DNA of 49,705 nucleotides from Clostridia bacterium (GCA_017436915.1 JAFSCE010000023.1:1-49705); one strand, 5' to 3'; shown: positions 14,802 to 24,250, numbered from the stretch's first letter. Notes: generated from the letters alone by a model not told the origin. Numbers and translations are program-made.

Positions 14802-15872
14802 TCATTTAAAGACCCAACCGCGCTGAATACGAAAACTGAGCAAGAACAAAATGCAATCCACAATAAGTTTAAGAAGTGTCTCGTTCCAGTTGAGCAGAGC
14901 ATACAACCCGCTGGTTGCAAATGCCGAAAGCGACGCCTGGGCCACGCTGAGAATACAATACCTGAGCAACCGGCTTCCGGTGTTGCCATGACTCTTGAAC
15001 ACGGTTTTTTTGTTTACGGTAAAGTTGAACAAACCCGACAGAACGCGTGCCGCATAGGTGGCAATTATAATTCGAATCTCCGTGGCAACAAACGGGAATA
15101 ACCAACCCAACGTCGCTACGAACAAAGTGAATGCAAGAATGTCCACCACAAACGACGAAAGCGACGCGGCGATGAATTTCAAAAACACCGAATAAATCCG
15201 CACGGAATCCAGCAAGGGATTAAAATGCGATGACTTATTTTCCTCTATGTAAACCGTTTCGATCGGTACTTCCAAAAAGGCAATACCGGATTCGTGTGCG
15301 TCCAAAATCATATTCATTTCGTACTCAAAGCGCTCGCCTTTGGTAGCCAAAAAGCGGCGCATCGCCTGCGGTGAAAAGCCGCGCAGACCGGTTTGAGTAT
15401 CCGATAGCGTAATGCCGCACAATAGCCGAAGCACGCGGCTGGTAGTACGATTGCCAAAACGGCTGCGTGCCGGAATGTTCGGGTTGTTATCGGAAAAATC
15501 ACGGCAACCCATCACCAAGGCATCCGGATTGTCGATAACCTTTTTTGCCACAGCAATGGTATCAGCAATACGGTGTTGCCCGTCCGAATCCACCGTGACG
15601 GCACCGAGGCAGGGCTCATCCTCATTCAGCAGATGATTGAACGCCGTTTTCAGTGCTCTGCCTTTTCCTTGATTCACAGCATGACGAAGCACGGTACAAC
15701 CATAGTTGTCCCGTGCTTTCTCAAAATATTCGTCATATTCCGCACTGCTGCCGTCGTTAACAACGAGCAACCGCGCAAAGCCCGCCTCGCGCAGATCCGC
15801 CAGCAAGCTGAGTAGTTTTTCATCGGGATTAAGCGATGGAATAATGATCGCCACAGAACGATAAAGCTCCAT
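14802..15872 (-). CDS. Family 2 glycosyltransferase fused to a GtrA-like membrane domain
   Basis: 356 residues. The N-terminal GT2 domain (about 1-230) has AIIIPSLNPD, VVNDGSS and the metal-binding DSDGQH, as in polyprenyl-phosphate sugar transferases (DPM1/GtrB type). The C-terminal part (about 235-356) has four membrane segments and the GtrA-like ending RIQRGWVFK. It would put a sugar on undecaprenyl phosphate and possibly flip it. It is the last gene of the glgCDA transcript, starting 47 bases after glgA. Its link to glycogen is unclear. ATG 15872 follows AGGTGAGG. Confidence 0.9.
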   Translation of the reverse strand: MELYRSVAIIIPSLNPDEKLLSLLADLREAGFARLLVVNDGSSAEYDEYFEKARDNYGCTVLRHAVNQGKGRALKTAFNHLLNEDEPCLGAVTVDSDGQHRIADTIAVAKKVIDNPDALVMGCRDFSDNNPNIPARSRFGNRTTSRVLRLLCGITLSDTQTGLRGFSPQAMRRFLATKGERFEYEMNMILDAHESGIAFLEVPIETVYIEENKSSHFNPLLDSVRIYSVFLKFIAASLSSFVVDILAFTLFVATLGWLFPFVATEIRIIIATYAARVLSGLFNFTVNKKTVFKSHGNTGSRLLRYCILSVAQASLSAFATSGLYALLNWNETLLKLIVDCILFLLSFRIQRGWVFK

Positions 15873-15919
15873 ATGTGCCTCACCTCTGTGATTCATCATA
15901 CCACATATTGTGATGTTTT

Positions 15920-17341
15920 TCAACCGTTTTTGAGGGATTTATACAAACGGATATACTCGTTTGCCGAACGTCCCCAGCTAAAATCACACCGCATGGCACG
16001 ATCGGTCAAGAGCTGCCAATCCGCCTTGTTGTGATACGCGCCGATTCCGCGGCGAATCGCATACAACATATCATCGGCATTATATGTCTTAAAGGTAAAA
16101 CCGTTGCCAAAACCGTCACCGCAATCCTGAATCGAATCCTTGAGTCCGCCGGTCTCACGCACGATCGGCACCGCGCCGTAGCGGCAAGCGACCATTTGCG
16201 ACAGACCGCACGGCTCACTTTTGGACGGCATCAAGAACAGATCGGAGGCGGCATATATTTTTTGCGCCAACTCCGGAACGAAGCCGGAGCAGAAGCAGAA
16301 TTTTTCGGGGTATTTCTCATACATTGAGCGGAAGAAGGTTTCATACGTCCACTCGCCCGAGCCAAGGATCACAACCTGCACATCATCCTGCATCAGTTCC
16401 TCAAACACGTGCTGCACCAGATCAAAACCCTTATGTGAAGCAAGACGACTGACCATGCCGATCAGCGGTACGTCGTCACGCACCGGCAACCCTAACCGCT
16501 CCTGCAACGCCTTTTTGTTAACCGCTTTGCCCGAGAGGTCCTCTACCGAATACGGTGCAAACAGATACGGGTCGGTGGCCGGGTTATAGTTTTCGGTGTC
16601 GATCCCGTTAAGAATCCCCGACAGCTTCCAACTGCGCAAGCGCAGAATCGGATCCATGCCATGCGAGAACCACGGATCAAGCAATTCCTCAGCATAGGTC
16701 GGGCTAACGGTGCTGACGCGATTCGCGGTTTCAATACCCGCTTTCATCAAGTTGATGCAATCGCCGTGCTGTACAATGTCACGCGCCTCGTCCGGCAAGC
16801 CGAACACGTCGCCCAAAATTTCCATACCGTAAATTCCCTGATACTGGATGTTGTGAATCGTATACAGGGTGCGAATCGAAGAATACGGCTCATCCTTGCC
16901 GTAAAACAGCGTGTGATACACCGGAATAAGCGCGCTTTGCCAGTCGTTGGCATGGATCACGTCCGGCTTAAAATCAATATGTTTAAGCATTTCCAGCACC
17001 GCGCGAGAGAAGAACGCAAAGCGTTCCGCGTCGTCGTAGTGGCCATAAAGGCCCTCGCGCTTAAAATAATACTGGTTATCCAACAAATAGTAGATAACGC
17101 CGTTCACTTTCGCTTCAAACACACCGCAATATTGACGGCGCCATGATACAGGAACCGAAAAACTGGTGAGAAACGTCATTCCTGCACGCAGTTCCGCCGG
17201 AATACAATCGTATAACGGCATTACCACGCGACAGCCGACCAACCGTGCTCGTAACGCACGCGGCAAGGAAGCGGAAACGTCCGCAAGACCGCCCGAGGCC
17301 GCAAACGGGCGAGCTTCACCGGTAGCAAATAACACTTTCAT
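15920..17341 (-). CDS. glgA: Glycogen synthase (ADP-glucose)
   Basis: A GT5-family enzyme of 473 residues that extends alpha-1,4-glucan with ADP-glucose. The N-terminal half has the nucleotide-sugar loop (ARPFAASGGLADV) and the conserved HANDWQSALIPVY. The C-terminal GT-B half has VSRLASHKGFDL, and SKSEPCGLSQMVACRYGAVPIVRETGGL with the E-x7-E region. Length is normal. ATG 17341 lies 5 bases after the glgD stop, with only a weak, distant ribosome site, so translation is probably coupled. Confidence 0.96.
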   Translation of the reverse strand: MKVLFATGEARPFAASGGLADVSASLPRALRARLVGCRVVMPLYDCIPAELRAGMTFLTSFSVPVSWRRQYCGVFEAKVNGVIYYLLDNQYYFKREGLYGHYDDAERFAFFSRAVLEMLKHIDFKPDVIHANDWQSALIPVYHTLFYGKDEPYSSIRTLYTIHNIQYQGIYGMEILGDVFGLPDEARDIVQHGDCINLMKAGIETANRVSTVSPTYAEELLDPWFSHGMDPILRLRSWKLSGILNGIDTENYNPATDPYLFAPYSVEDLSGKAVNKKALQERLGLPVRDDVPLIGMVSRLASHKGFDLVQHVFEELMQDDVQVVILGSGEWTYETFFRSMYEKYPEKFCFCSGFVPELAQKIYAASDLFLMPSKSEPCGLSQMVACRYGAVPIVRETGGLKDSIQDCGDGFGNGFTFKTYNADDMLYAIRRGIGAYHNKADWQLLTDRAMRCDFSWGRSANEYIRLYKSLKNG

Positions 17342-17346
17342 ATACG

Positions 17347-18459
17347 TTATACCATCGTGCCTTTCTTCACGGAAACGGGATAATCCGCACAACCTTTAAG
17401 TGAACGGCGATCCCGAATACACACGTTCTTATCAGTAATAATATATTCCATAGTGCTTCCTGCACCAATCACGCTGCCCTGCATTAAGATGCAGTGATCG
17501 ATCACCGCATCACGGTCAACGTGAACGTCGCGGAACAGAATGGAATCACGCACCGCACCGTCGATCTTACAGCCGTCGGCGATCAAGGAATCCATCACTT
17601 GCGCATGCAAACCGTACAAAGCCGGCGCACAGTCGCGCACCTTAGTATAGATCGGGCGATTGGCAACGAACAACTTTGCGCGAACAGCAGGATCCAGAAG
17701 TGCCATGTTGGCATTGAAATAGCCGGCAAGTGACGAGATCGTCATGGCAAACTCAGGGATCTCATACGCATACAGATGACGGTCGCCGATATGACGCTGT
17801 AAGACATCCCATTCAAAGCTGTACTGATTACGGCTGACCGCATTTTCCACCAACTGCATGAGCAGCGTGCGGGAAACAACGTATAAGCCGATACCGTAAA
17901 GTGCCTCACCGAGAGCACGGCGGGTGATGATCATATCGGTGATGCGGCCTTTGTCGTTCGCCGTGATAATGGGTGATGCAATATTTTCCGGTGCCGTGCC
18001 GCGCAGGCAGGCAACCGTAATATCCGCCCCACTCTCCACGTGGAACTCCACCAATCGGCGGTAATCAATGTTGCCGACGATATGGCAATCCGATAGGATC
18101 ACGTAGTCATGACGAGAATTCTCCAAAAAACGGCGCACACCGGCAAGAGGCGCAATCCTGCCGTCGTACTGATCCTCCGACGCCCCAAACGGAGGCAGGA
18201 AATAAAGTCCCTGTGCTTTGCGGGATAGATCCCATGCTTTGCCGGAGCCCAGATGATCCATCATGGACTGATAGTTGCTCTTGGTAACAACGCCAACCTT
18301 CGATACACCCGCGTTCACAAGGTTGGAGAGTGTAAAGTCCACCAAGCGGTATCGACCGCCGAACGGGACCGAGCCCATGGCACGGTTCTGTGTGAATTCA
18401 GGAAGCGCGTCGTCGTGCATGTTGGGGAACAGTAAGCCAAGTACGGTATTACCATTCAT
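17347..18459 (-). CDS. glgD: Glucose-1-phosphate adenylyltransferase, GlgD subunit
   Basis: 370 residues, homologous to GlgC but lacking its intact N-terminal catalytic loop: GLLFPNMHDDALPEFTQNRAMGSVPFGGRYRLVDF replaces the GGxGxRL signature. A left-handed beta-helix-like C-terminal domain follows (SLIADGCKIDGAVRDSILF). In clostridia and bacilli GlgD is a regulatory or poorly active partner of GlgC in the heterotetramer. It starts 1 base after the glgC stop with GGAGGAG upstream, so the two are made in step. Confidence 0.95.
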   Translation of the reverse strand: MNGNTVLGLLFPNMHDDALPEFTQNRAMGSVPFGGRYRLVDFTLSNLVNAGVSKVGVVTKSNYQSMMDHLGSGKAWDLSRKAQGLYFLPPFGASEDQYDGRIAPLAGVRRFLENSRHDYVILSDCHIVGNIDYRRLVEFHVESGADITVACLRGTAPENIASPIITANDKGRITDMIITRRALGEALYGIGLYVVSRTLLMQLVENAVSRNQYSFEWDVLQRHIGDRHLYAYEIPEFAMTISSLAGYFNANMALLDPAVRAKLFVANRPIYTKVRDCAPALYGLHAQVMDSLIADGCKIDGAVRDSILFRDVHVDRDAVIDHCILMQGSVIGAGSTMEYIITDKNVCIRDRRSLKGCADYPVSVKKGTMV

Positions 18460-18460
18460 T

Positions 18461-19678
18461 TCACTTCTCCTCCTTTGCAACGTCATGATCGATCATGGCT
18501 TTGGCGGGAATGGTTGCGCCCGCGCCGACCGTGACACCCGAGGCGATCACGGCGACGCCCCACTCGTCAAGTTTCGGCATATCCTCCGGCCGCACACCAA
18601 CCGTTGCCTTTTCTTCAATGACCGCGTTTTCGGCAACGATGGCATATTGCACCACCGCGCCTTTCTTCACCGTAACGCCCGGCATAATGATAGAATCGCG
18701 GATTTGTGCTCCCTCCTCGATCGTAACACCGGCAAACAGCACGCTGAAATCCACGTTACCGCGGATATCACAACCCTCGGTGATCATACTGTTCTGCACC
18801 TTGGCGGTACTACTGACAGAATGCGGCGGCAAACCGGGTGTGCGGGAATAAATGCGCCACGTATCATCCGAGAGATCTAACGGAACTTTAGGATTAAGCA
18901 GGTCCATATTGGCTTCCCACAAGCTGTCGATAGTTCCCACGTCTTTCCAATATCCCTCAAAGCGATATGCGTACATCCGCTCACCCGCCTTAAGCATCGC
19001 AGGTAAAACGTTTTTTCCGAAGTCGTTTTGCGACTTCGGATCGTTTTCATCCGCCGTCAGATATTCCTTGAGCTTTTTCCAATTAAACACGTAAATGCCC
19101 ATTGATGCCAAGTTGCTCTTCGGATTTTTCGGTTTCTCCTCAAACTCATATACCGCATTATCGGGGTGCGTATTGAGGATGCCAAAACGACTCGCCTCCT
19201 CCCACTCCACTTCGATAACGGCAATCGTGCAATCAGCGTTATTCTTCTTGTGTTCCGCAATCATTTTGGCATAATCCATCTTGTAAATATGGTCACCGGA
19301 AAGCACCAACACGTATTCGGGATCGTACCGTTCGATAAATACCATATTCTGATAGATCGCGTTGGCTGTTCCCTTGTACCAGTCTGCCCCCTTGTTGCGC
19401 TGATACGGCGGGAGCACGTGAACACCGGCACCCATACGGTCAAGATCCCACGGTTCGCCGGAACCGATATAGTCGCTCAGCTCCAATGGTTGATATTGTG
19501 TCAAAACGCCGACCGTTTCAATGCCGGAGTTGACACAGTTGGACAGCGGAAAATCAATGATGCGATACTTACCCCCATAGGGTACGGCGGGCTTGGCGAC
19601 AGTGGTAGTCAGCGCATACAAACGACTTCCCTGCCCACCCGCGAGCAGCATTGCCACACATTCTTGCTTTCGAAACAT
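18461..19678 (-). CDS. glgC: Glucose-1-phosphate adenylyltransferase, catalytic subunit
   Basis: Makes ADP-glucose from glucose-1-phosphate and ATP, the committed step of bacterial glycogen synthesis. The 405-residue protein has the nucleotide-binding signature [11 protein letters not shown] at about 10-20, then [26 protein letters not shown], and the glucose-1-phosphate site around EFEEKP-PKS. A C-terminal beta-helix follows. ATG 19678 follows GAAAGGGG. First gene of glgC-glgD-glgA-GT2. Confidence 0.97.
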   Translation of the reverse strand: MFRKQECVAMLLAGGQGSRLYALTTTVAKPAVPYGGKYRIIDFPLSNCVNSGIETVGVLTQYQPLELSDYIGSGEPWDLDRMGAGVHVLPPYQRNKGADWYKGTANAIYQNMVFIERYDPEYVLVLSGDHIYKMDYAKMIAEHKKNNADCTIAVIEVEWEEASRFGILNTHPDNAVYEFEEKPKNPKSNLASMGIYVFNWKKLKEYLTADENDPKSQNDFGKNVLPAMLKAGERMYAYRFEGYWKDVGTIDSLWEANMDLLNPKVPLDLSDDTWRIYSRTPGLPPHSVSSTAKVQNSMITEGCDIRGNVDFSVLFAGVTIEEGAQIRDSIIMPGVTVKKGAVVQYAIVAENAVIEEKATVGVRPEDMPKLDEWGVAVIASGVTVGAGATIPAKAMIDHDVAKEEK

Positions 19679-19716
19679 AAAAAGACCCCTTTCAAGTCTT
19701 GTAATCCACTACTTTA

Positions 19717-19745
19717 ATCATAACAAACCGATTTTTAAAAATCAA
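19717..19745 (-). promoter_or_regulatory. Probable promoter of the glgCDA operon
   Basis: On the minus strand TTGATT and TATGAT are separated by 17 bases, about 38 bases before the glgC start. A further TATACT lies near 19850 without a good -35 box. Nothing else was recognised in the 240-base gap. Confidence 0.6.
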
Positions 19746-19880
19746 GGGCTTTTTGGTTGTTTTCTAAAAATATATCAGTTGACTCTCCTTGGTTATTGTT
19801 CAACTTATACAAAAACAAGTCCCTTCTTTTTCTCAAGTCTTCAGTATAGCAAAAATGTTCGAGAAATACAGTCGAAAAAA

Positions 19881-19906
19881 ATCACCCTGATCAAAATCAG
19901 GGTGAT
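19881..19906 (-). terminator. Terminator of the MazF-type gene
   Basis: A perfect 11-bp stem (ATCACCCTGAT, loop CAAA, ATCAGGGTGAT) followed on the minus strand by TTTTTTTCG, 14 bases after the stop codon. Confidence 0.9.
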
Positions 19907-19920
19907 GATGTTTGTTGGGG

Positions 19921-20268
19921 TTACATAAGCCCAAAACTTATTTGTAAAGCATGATCAATGCGTGTCATCGCCGTATCATCAAGGCGTCCCATATGTTCGC
20001 GCAAACGTTTCTTATCAATGGTACGGATTTGCTCGAGCAGGACAACAGAATCTCTTGTCAACCCGCTCCCCTCTGTATTGACCTGAATATGCGTCGGCAA
20101 ACGTGCCTTATCCTTTTGACTGGTGATGGCGGCAGCAATCACGGTAGGACTGTGGCGGTTACCAACATCGTTCTGAACAATGAGAACGGGGCGTGTTCCT
20201 CCTTGCTCAGAACCGATAACCGGACTGAGATCGGCATAGTAAATATCTCCGCGGCGAATGTTCGTCAT
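19921..20268 (-). CDS. MazF/PemK-type endoribonuclease
   Basis: 115 residues of the CcdB/PemK fold. [30 protein letters not shown] is the N-terminal signature of Firmicute MazF (NdoA), with the basic loop and the catalytic-type Arg in GGTRP and Thr in [19 protein letters not shown] is the usual C-terminal block. MazF enzymes cleave single-stranded mRNA at short sites. ATG 20268 follows GGAGGG; in-frame codons further up lack a site. No MazE-like antitoxin gene lies next to it: the adjacent upstream 134 bases hold only promoters and the next gene is divergent. Confidence 0.92.
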   Translation of the reverse strand: MTNIRRGDIYYADLSPVIGSEQGGTRPVLIVQNDVGNRHSPTVIAAAITSQKDKARLPTHIQVNTEGSGLTRDSVVLLEQIRTIDKKRLREHMGRLDDTAMTRIDHALQISFGLM

Positions 20269-20328
20269 CGCGTGTTCCCTCCTTTTTATCTTCCGAAAAT
20301 AGTTTGTCCGCAATTCCTTCTCTTAATC

Positions 20329-20357
20329 ATTGTATGCTCGTCCAACAAATTTGACAT
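20329..20357 (-). promoter_or_regulatory. Possible promoter of the MazF-type gene
   Basis: On the minus strand ATGTCA and TACAAT are separated by 17 bases. The -35 overlaps a plus-strand TTGACA at 20351-20356 that may serve the divergent DUF47 gene, whose -10 box is not clear. Confidence 0.4.
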
Positions 20358-20402
20358 AAAAGAGATAAGGCACACATACGATGCAAAAAGGAGGCGATAA
20401 GA

Positions 20403-20951
20403 ATGGCGATTGCCGAAGATATTTACACACGGTGTCGCGTATGTACCGAACAAGCCGCGAACATATTGCTCGATATGATCGACGGCAAAAAACTCAATCC
20501 TATGACCGTACAATCGCGCCGCACGGCGGCGGATGTTGCGGGCGATACGACATATTCCTTGCTCGGTCACGCCTTTATCACCCCGATCGACCGCGAAGAT
20601 CTGTGGTTACTGCGAGAAGCTGCCGAGCAAGTTTGGCGCACGGCGGAGGATACGGCGATACTGCTTTATCACTGTGGGCGGCAATTACCCTCTGTGTGTG
20701 AGCCCGTCATTCAAGCGACAATCACATGTTGCGCAGCCGCAGGTAAGATGACCGAGATGTTCCCCCATCCGGATGCCACCATACAACAGATGCGCGTGCT
20801 GCGTGAGGCACAGCACATCTGCCACACGACCATACGCAACTGTTTTGCAGACGTCACTGCACGCCGCATCTGTGAGGGTGCTTGCCGCGCGATTGCAGCA
20901 TGCGAAATGCTCATTTCCACTTTACGTTATACCGCGATTAAAAACGCATAA
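20403..20951 (+). CDS. DUF47 / PhoU-like protein
   Basis: 182 residues, all-helical, with the DUF47 hallmark HAFITPIDREDLWLL at about 56-70. Such proteins usually sit beside a Pit-type phosphate transporter and are thought to control it. No pit gene is present in the window, so the partner is elsewhere or different. Several Cys and His residues (for example CRVC near the start and TITCCAAAGK near 107) are unusual but not a known site. ATG 20403 follows AAGGAGG. Confidence 0.8.
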   Translation: MAIAEDIYTRCRVCTEQAANILLDMIDGKKLNPMTVQSRRTAADVAGDTTYSLLGHAFITPIDREDLWLLREAAEQVWRTAEDTAILLYHCGRQLPSVCEPVIQATITCCAAAGKMTEMFPHPDATIQQMRVLREAQHICHTTIRNCFADVTARRICEGACRAIAACEMLISTLRYTAIKNA

Positions 20952-20953
20952 AA

Positions 20954-20991
20954 AAAGAACCTTCCTCTCAAATACGAGGGGAAGGTTCTTT
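20954..20991. terminator. Bidirectional terminator between convergent genes
   Basis: A 12-bp stem (AAAGAACCTTCC with GGAAGGTTCTTT) in A- and T-rich flanks, between the DUF47 gene and the XRE-membrane gene. Confidence 0.85.
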
Positions 20992-20996
20992 CATTT

Positions 20997-21578
20997 TTAA
21001 GATTTTTTCTTGCGGATGCGGAAGCTCAAGAGAACTACCAGTTGAGCGGGAATCCATAAAAAGATTAGCGACCATAAATCCGAAACGTAGGAATGGAAAA
21101 TGAAATATGCCAATCCAAATAGTGACGCAACCAAAGCCGACACGGTCAACAAATGATAGCGTTCGCGGCGCCACACGCTGTTGAGCACCAGTAGCGTAAT
21201 CAGCGAGATCGGTATGGCGCCCAAGAAAACGACCCACACAAACTTATCTAACGCCCAGTGAAAAATCAAGAATAACAATATTGCCAGCGTCCAAATACCG
21301 GCCAAGCAGACACCCGTCACCATGGAGGAACTGTAGCGGATTTTAGCGGTTTTACCATCCCAAGCGTCGTGGGAAGTAAGCATCCAATCCACCGTAACGC
21401 CAAAACGATCGGCGATTGCCTTGGCAACCACCAAATCCGGCATTCCCTCAGCGCGTTCCCATTTGGAAACCGATTTGTCCGAATAATTGAGCGTTTCCGC
21501 AAGCTGGGCCTGCGTTAAACCGGCATTGGTACGCAAACGGATGAGATTGCCCGCAAACACATCTTTGATTTCTTCCAC
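20997..21578 (-). CDS. XRE regulator with C-terminal membrane domain
   Basis: 193 residues. The N-terminal HTH (about 9-65: LIRLRTNAGLTQAQLAETLN, then SDKSVSKWERAEGMPD) is followed by four hydrophobic segments (about 86-185) and a basic end RIRKKKS. This architecture suggests a membrane-tethered regulator. GTG 21578 has AAAGGAG 9 bases upstream and lies 2 bases after the ATP-grasp stop. It is last in the Nudix-CDF-ATP-grasp-XRE operon. Confidence 0.85.
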   Translation of the reverse strand: MEEIKDVFAGNLIRLRTNAGLTQAQLAETLNYSDKSVSKWERAEGMPDLVVAKAIADRFGVTVDWMLTSHDAWDGKTAKIRYSSSMVTGVCLAGIWTLAILLFLIFHWALDKFVWVVFLGAIPISLITLLVLNSVWRRERYHLLTVSALVASLFGLAYFIFHSYVSDLWSLIFLWIPAQLVVLLSFRIRKKKS

Positions 21579-21580
21579 AA

Positions 21581-22453
21581 TCAGCTTCTCCTTTCTTCCA
21601 GCCGCAAGACTTCTTTTGCGATCGCTCCGGCAACGTCAACGCCGGTACAAGCAGTGATTCCCGCCATTTGCGCGTTGGAATTCACTTCGCAAACCAATCC
21701 GCCCTGCAACAAATCAACGCCGCCAAAATGCAGCCCCAAGAAGCGGCAACAACGCACCGCTAACGATTCTTCTTCGGGGGTAGGCGTATAAGCAAGCGCC
21801 TTACCGCCATGTGCGATATTCGCACGGAAATCGGACGAGTTTATCCGTTTCATAGCGGCAACCACACGGTCTCCAACGACGTACAAGCGTTTATCCTCTC
21901 CTGCCGCATCACGGACGTATTCCTGTAACAAAAACGGGCGATGCCGCATCCCGTAGGCAAGCGTGTGCAATTCCTCACGCGTTTTTGCAAGATAAACCTG
22001 TTCGCCGAGTGAGCCGAAGCACTCCTTGACCACTAACGGAAACCCAAGTTCCTTTTCTGCAACGGTTAAAAACGGTTCGATCGGTTCAGCAACCTCAAGG
22101 TATGTCATCGGTGCGAGCAAGGTTTTCGGCATAGGGATACCATACCCCGCCAACACACGATGTGTCTCGCTTTTATCATCACACAACGCAACGGCGGCAG
22201 CGGAATTGTATACCGAAACGCCGGCTGCTTCCAAGGCACGCGCCAAGCGCGTATCTTTATCCCAAAACAGCACCACATCACCCGCACGAACGGGATCCAC
22301 CGATACCACAGGTGCAAGGGTGACGGTACAATCCGTGTTTTTAAGAACACGTACAGTCACACCCGTTTGCACAAGTGCGGCTTCCAACCGTACGACCGGG
22401 TCAGGCGGCGTCGTATTCCAAAAACCGTTATAAATCACAAAATAGGTTTTCAT
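21581..22453 (-). CDS. RimK/LysX-like ATP-grasp ligase
   Basis: 290 residues with an N-terminal pre-ATP-grasp domain and an ATP-grasp fold. Visible are a lid-type strand FPLVVKECFGSLGEQVYL, QEYVRDAAGEDKRLYVVGDRVVAAMKR, and the metal-binding end LVCEVNSNAQM (E-x-N-x-N). RimK-like ligases join an amino acid to a carboxyl acceptor through an acyl phosphate; the substrate here is unknown. ATGA overlap (22450-22453) with the CDF gene upstream shows coupling. Confidence 0.88.
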   Translation of the reverse strand: MKTYFVIYNGFWNTTPPDPVVRLEAALVQTGVTVRVLKNTDCTVTLAPVVSVDPVRAGDVVLFWDKDTRLARALEAAGVSVYNSAAAVALCDDKSETHRVLAGYGIPMPKTLLAPMTYLEVAEPIEPFLTVAEKELGFPLVVKECFGSLGEQVYLAKTREELHTLAYGMRHRPFLLQEYVRDAAGEDKRLYVVGDRVVAAMKRINSSDFRANIAHGGKALAYTPTPEEESLAVRCCRFLGLHFGGVDLLQGGLVCEVNSNAQMAGITACTGVDVAGAIAKEVLRLEERRS

Positions 22454-23613
22454 GTGTAACTATGCTCCACTGTTAAAACAACAAACAATCGCGGATCCAC
22501 CATCTGTAAACGCCGTTCAATCTCTGCGTGCAGATCGGTCTTTTGATACTTAAACGGAACAACCACGTCAAAAATGACGTTAATACGCTGTTCGCCGCGT
22601 ACCAAACGGAAATCATGAATGCTCAGGGCAGGGTCAATGTCCTCTAAAATCGTCTCGGTCAAGACCCGCAGTTCACGCACCTGTTCATCCTGCGTATCCA
22701 CCGGATCCATGTGAATACACGCCGTAATATTGAGCTCGCAAACCAAACGACGCTCCACGGCATCGATCAACTCATGACTATGTAAAATATCCCCGTGCGC
22801 CGGCACCTCCGCATGCAACGACACAATACAGCGGCCGGGACCGTAATTGTGCACAATGAGATCGTGAACGCCAACGATCCCCTCGTTTTCCAGTACGATG
22901 TTTCGAATCCGATCCACAAGTTCCGGATCCGGCGCCTCACCAAGCAACGGCGACAGTGTTTCTTTGAGCACCGAGAAACCGGACCAAACGACAAACAACG
23001 AAACCGCCGCACCAACGTAACCGTCGATCGGAAGATCGGTAACAGCAGTAAACACCGAAGAAACCAGCACCACCAAGGTGCAGATCACGTCGTTGCGACT
23101 GTCCGTTGCAGCAGCGATCAAGGTGTTTGAGCGGATGCGGTCACCGATATTGCGATTAAACCGCGCCATCCACAATTTTACAAGGATCGAGGCCACCAGA
23201 ATCACTGCCGTCACCCACGAAAACGCAGAGGGAGACGGGTTCATAATCTTTTCAAAGGCACTTTTAGCAAGTTCAATACCGGCGAGCATAATGAGTGCTG
23301 CCACGGTCAGCGTAGACAGATATTCCATTCTTCCGTGACCGAAAGGATGCTCCTCGTCCGGCGGTGAGCCCGCCAAGCGGAAACCAACCAGCGTCACCAC
23401 GGAAGAACCGGCATCGGACAGGTTGTTAAACGCATCGGCAATAATGGCAACACTGCCGGATAACGCACCGGCAAGCAGCTTGAACAAGAACAGAATGACG
23501 TTCGCCGCAAGTCCGGCAACGCCGGCTAATTTTCCGTAAGCGGTACGGACGGACGGCACGGCCGTGTTTTCATAATCGCGAACGAAACGGTGGATCAACG
23601 CTTTGGTAAGCAT
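22450..23613 (-). CDS. Cation diffusion facilitator transporter
   Basis: 387 residues, with six membrane segments in the first 215. The metal sites fit the CDF pattern: DAFNNLSDAGSSVV in TM2 and DSRNDV in TM5, with the loop HPFGHGRMEYL. The longer C-terminal cytoplasmic domain (about 215-387) includes a ferredoxin-like dimerisation region with HDLIVHNYGPGRCIVSLHAEVP. The usual substrates are Zn2+, Mn2+ or Fe2+ efflux; the exact metal cannot be read from sequence. ATG 23613 lies inside the end of the Nudix gene (19-base overlap). Confidence 0.93.
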   Translation of the reverse strand: MLTKALIHRFVRDYENTAVPSVRTAYGKLAGVAGLAANVILFLFKLLAGALSGSVAIIADAFNNLSDAGSSVVTLVGFRLAGSPPDEEHPFGHGRMEYLSTLTVAALIMLAGIELAKSAFEKIMNPSPSAFSWVTAVILVASILVKLWMARFNRNIGDRIRSNTLIAAATDSRNDVICTLVVLVSSVFTAVTDLPIDGYVGAAVSLFVVWSGFSVLKETLSPLLGEAPDPELVDRIRNIVLENEGIVGVHDLIVHNYGPGRCIVSLHAEVPAHGDILHSHELIDAVERRLVCELNITACIHMDPVDTQDEQVRELRVLTETILEDIDPALSIHDFRLVRGEQRINVIFDVVVPFKYQKTDLHAEIERRLQMVDPRLFVVLTVEHSYT

Positions 23614-24146
23614 TTAAAATCCTCCCCTCCCGTAAGATCGCGCCCGATGATTTTGCCGATTGCCTCAAACACAAAACAAAAGTATCCCGCTCCATAGTGA
23701 TGAAATTGGCGGCGGCGCAGCATTTCAGCCAACTGCGCAACCGTGACCCAGCGCGCTTGCGACACTTCTTCACGCTGCAGGTGCATATCCGGCACCGCTA
23801 CGTCACGGCGGACCAGCCACACGTCACACAATGAGTTTCGACGCACTAACCGACCAAGAAACTCAAATTCTGTTTCCGGCAATTGAATACCCAACTCCTC
23901 GCCGAGCTCACGCCGCGCTGCATCTGGGCTCTCCTCCCCGGCAACCACCGAACCGCTGGTCACCGCCCAGATGTTCGGCATCAGCTTGCGATGCTTGGAA
24001 CGGCGCTGAATCAGCACACGATCAACAGAGTTGACGACCCAAATATGCACCACTTTATGGTATTCGCCCGCACGCAGGCGCTCGCCACGTCGGATCGTAC
24101 GACCGAGCGGCGCACCGTTACGGTCGAACAAATCCCAATGTTCCAT
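23595..24146 (-). CDS. Nudix hydrolase (MutT-like, IPP isomerase-like layout)
   Basis: 183 residues. The Nudix box G-x5-E-x7-REL-x-EELG is complete (GSVVAGEESPDAARRELGEELGI, about 66-88). EHWDLFDRNGAPLGRT at the start and the layout (WVVNSVDRVLIQRRS) are typical of Firmicute Nudix enzymes related to isopentenyl-diphosphate isomerase. The substrate is unknown. ATG 24146 follows GGAAGGAG. First gene of the four-gene operon. Confidence 0.92.
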   Translation of the reverse strand: MEHWDLFDRNGAPLGRTIRRGERLRAGEYHKVVHIWVVNSVDRVLIQRRSKHRKLMPNIWAVTSGSVVAGEESPDAARRELGEELGIQLPETEFEFLGRLVRRNSLCDVWLVRRDVAVPDMHLQREEVSQARWVTVAQLAEMLRRRQFHHYGAGYFCFVFEAIGKIIGRDLTGGEDFKCLPKR

Positions 24147-24182
24147 GTGTCATCAACTCCTTCCCATACAATATCACTCTAT

Positions 24183-24211
24183 ATTTTACCTTCTTTTGGC
24201 AGAATTGTCCA
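24183..24211 (-). promoter_or_regulatory. Promoter of the Nudix-CDF-ATP-grasp-XRE operon
   Basis: On the minus strand TGGACA and TAAAAT with a 17-base spacer, 36 bases before the ATG at 24146. Confidence 0.65.
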
Positions 24212-24221
24212 CCTTTTTTTA

Positions 24222-24250
24222 TTGACATAAGAACACTCTTTGCGTACAAT
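24222..24250 (+). promoter_or_regulatory. Promoter of tlyA
   Basis: TTGACA and TACAAT with a 17-base spacer, 33 bases before the GTG at 24284; back to back with the minus-strand promoter. Confidence 0.85.

Noticed and set aside
20286..20570. A possible MazE-like antitoxin upstream of the MazF-type gene
   Set aside because: The open frame is antisense to the DUF47 gene, lacks an AbrB or RHH pattern, and has no ribosome binding site.
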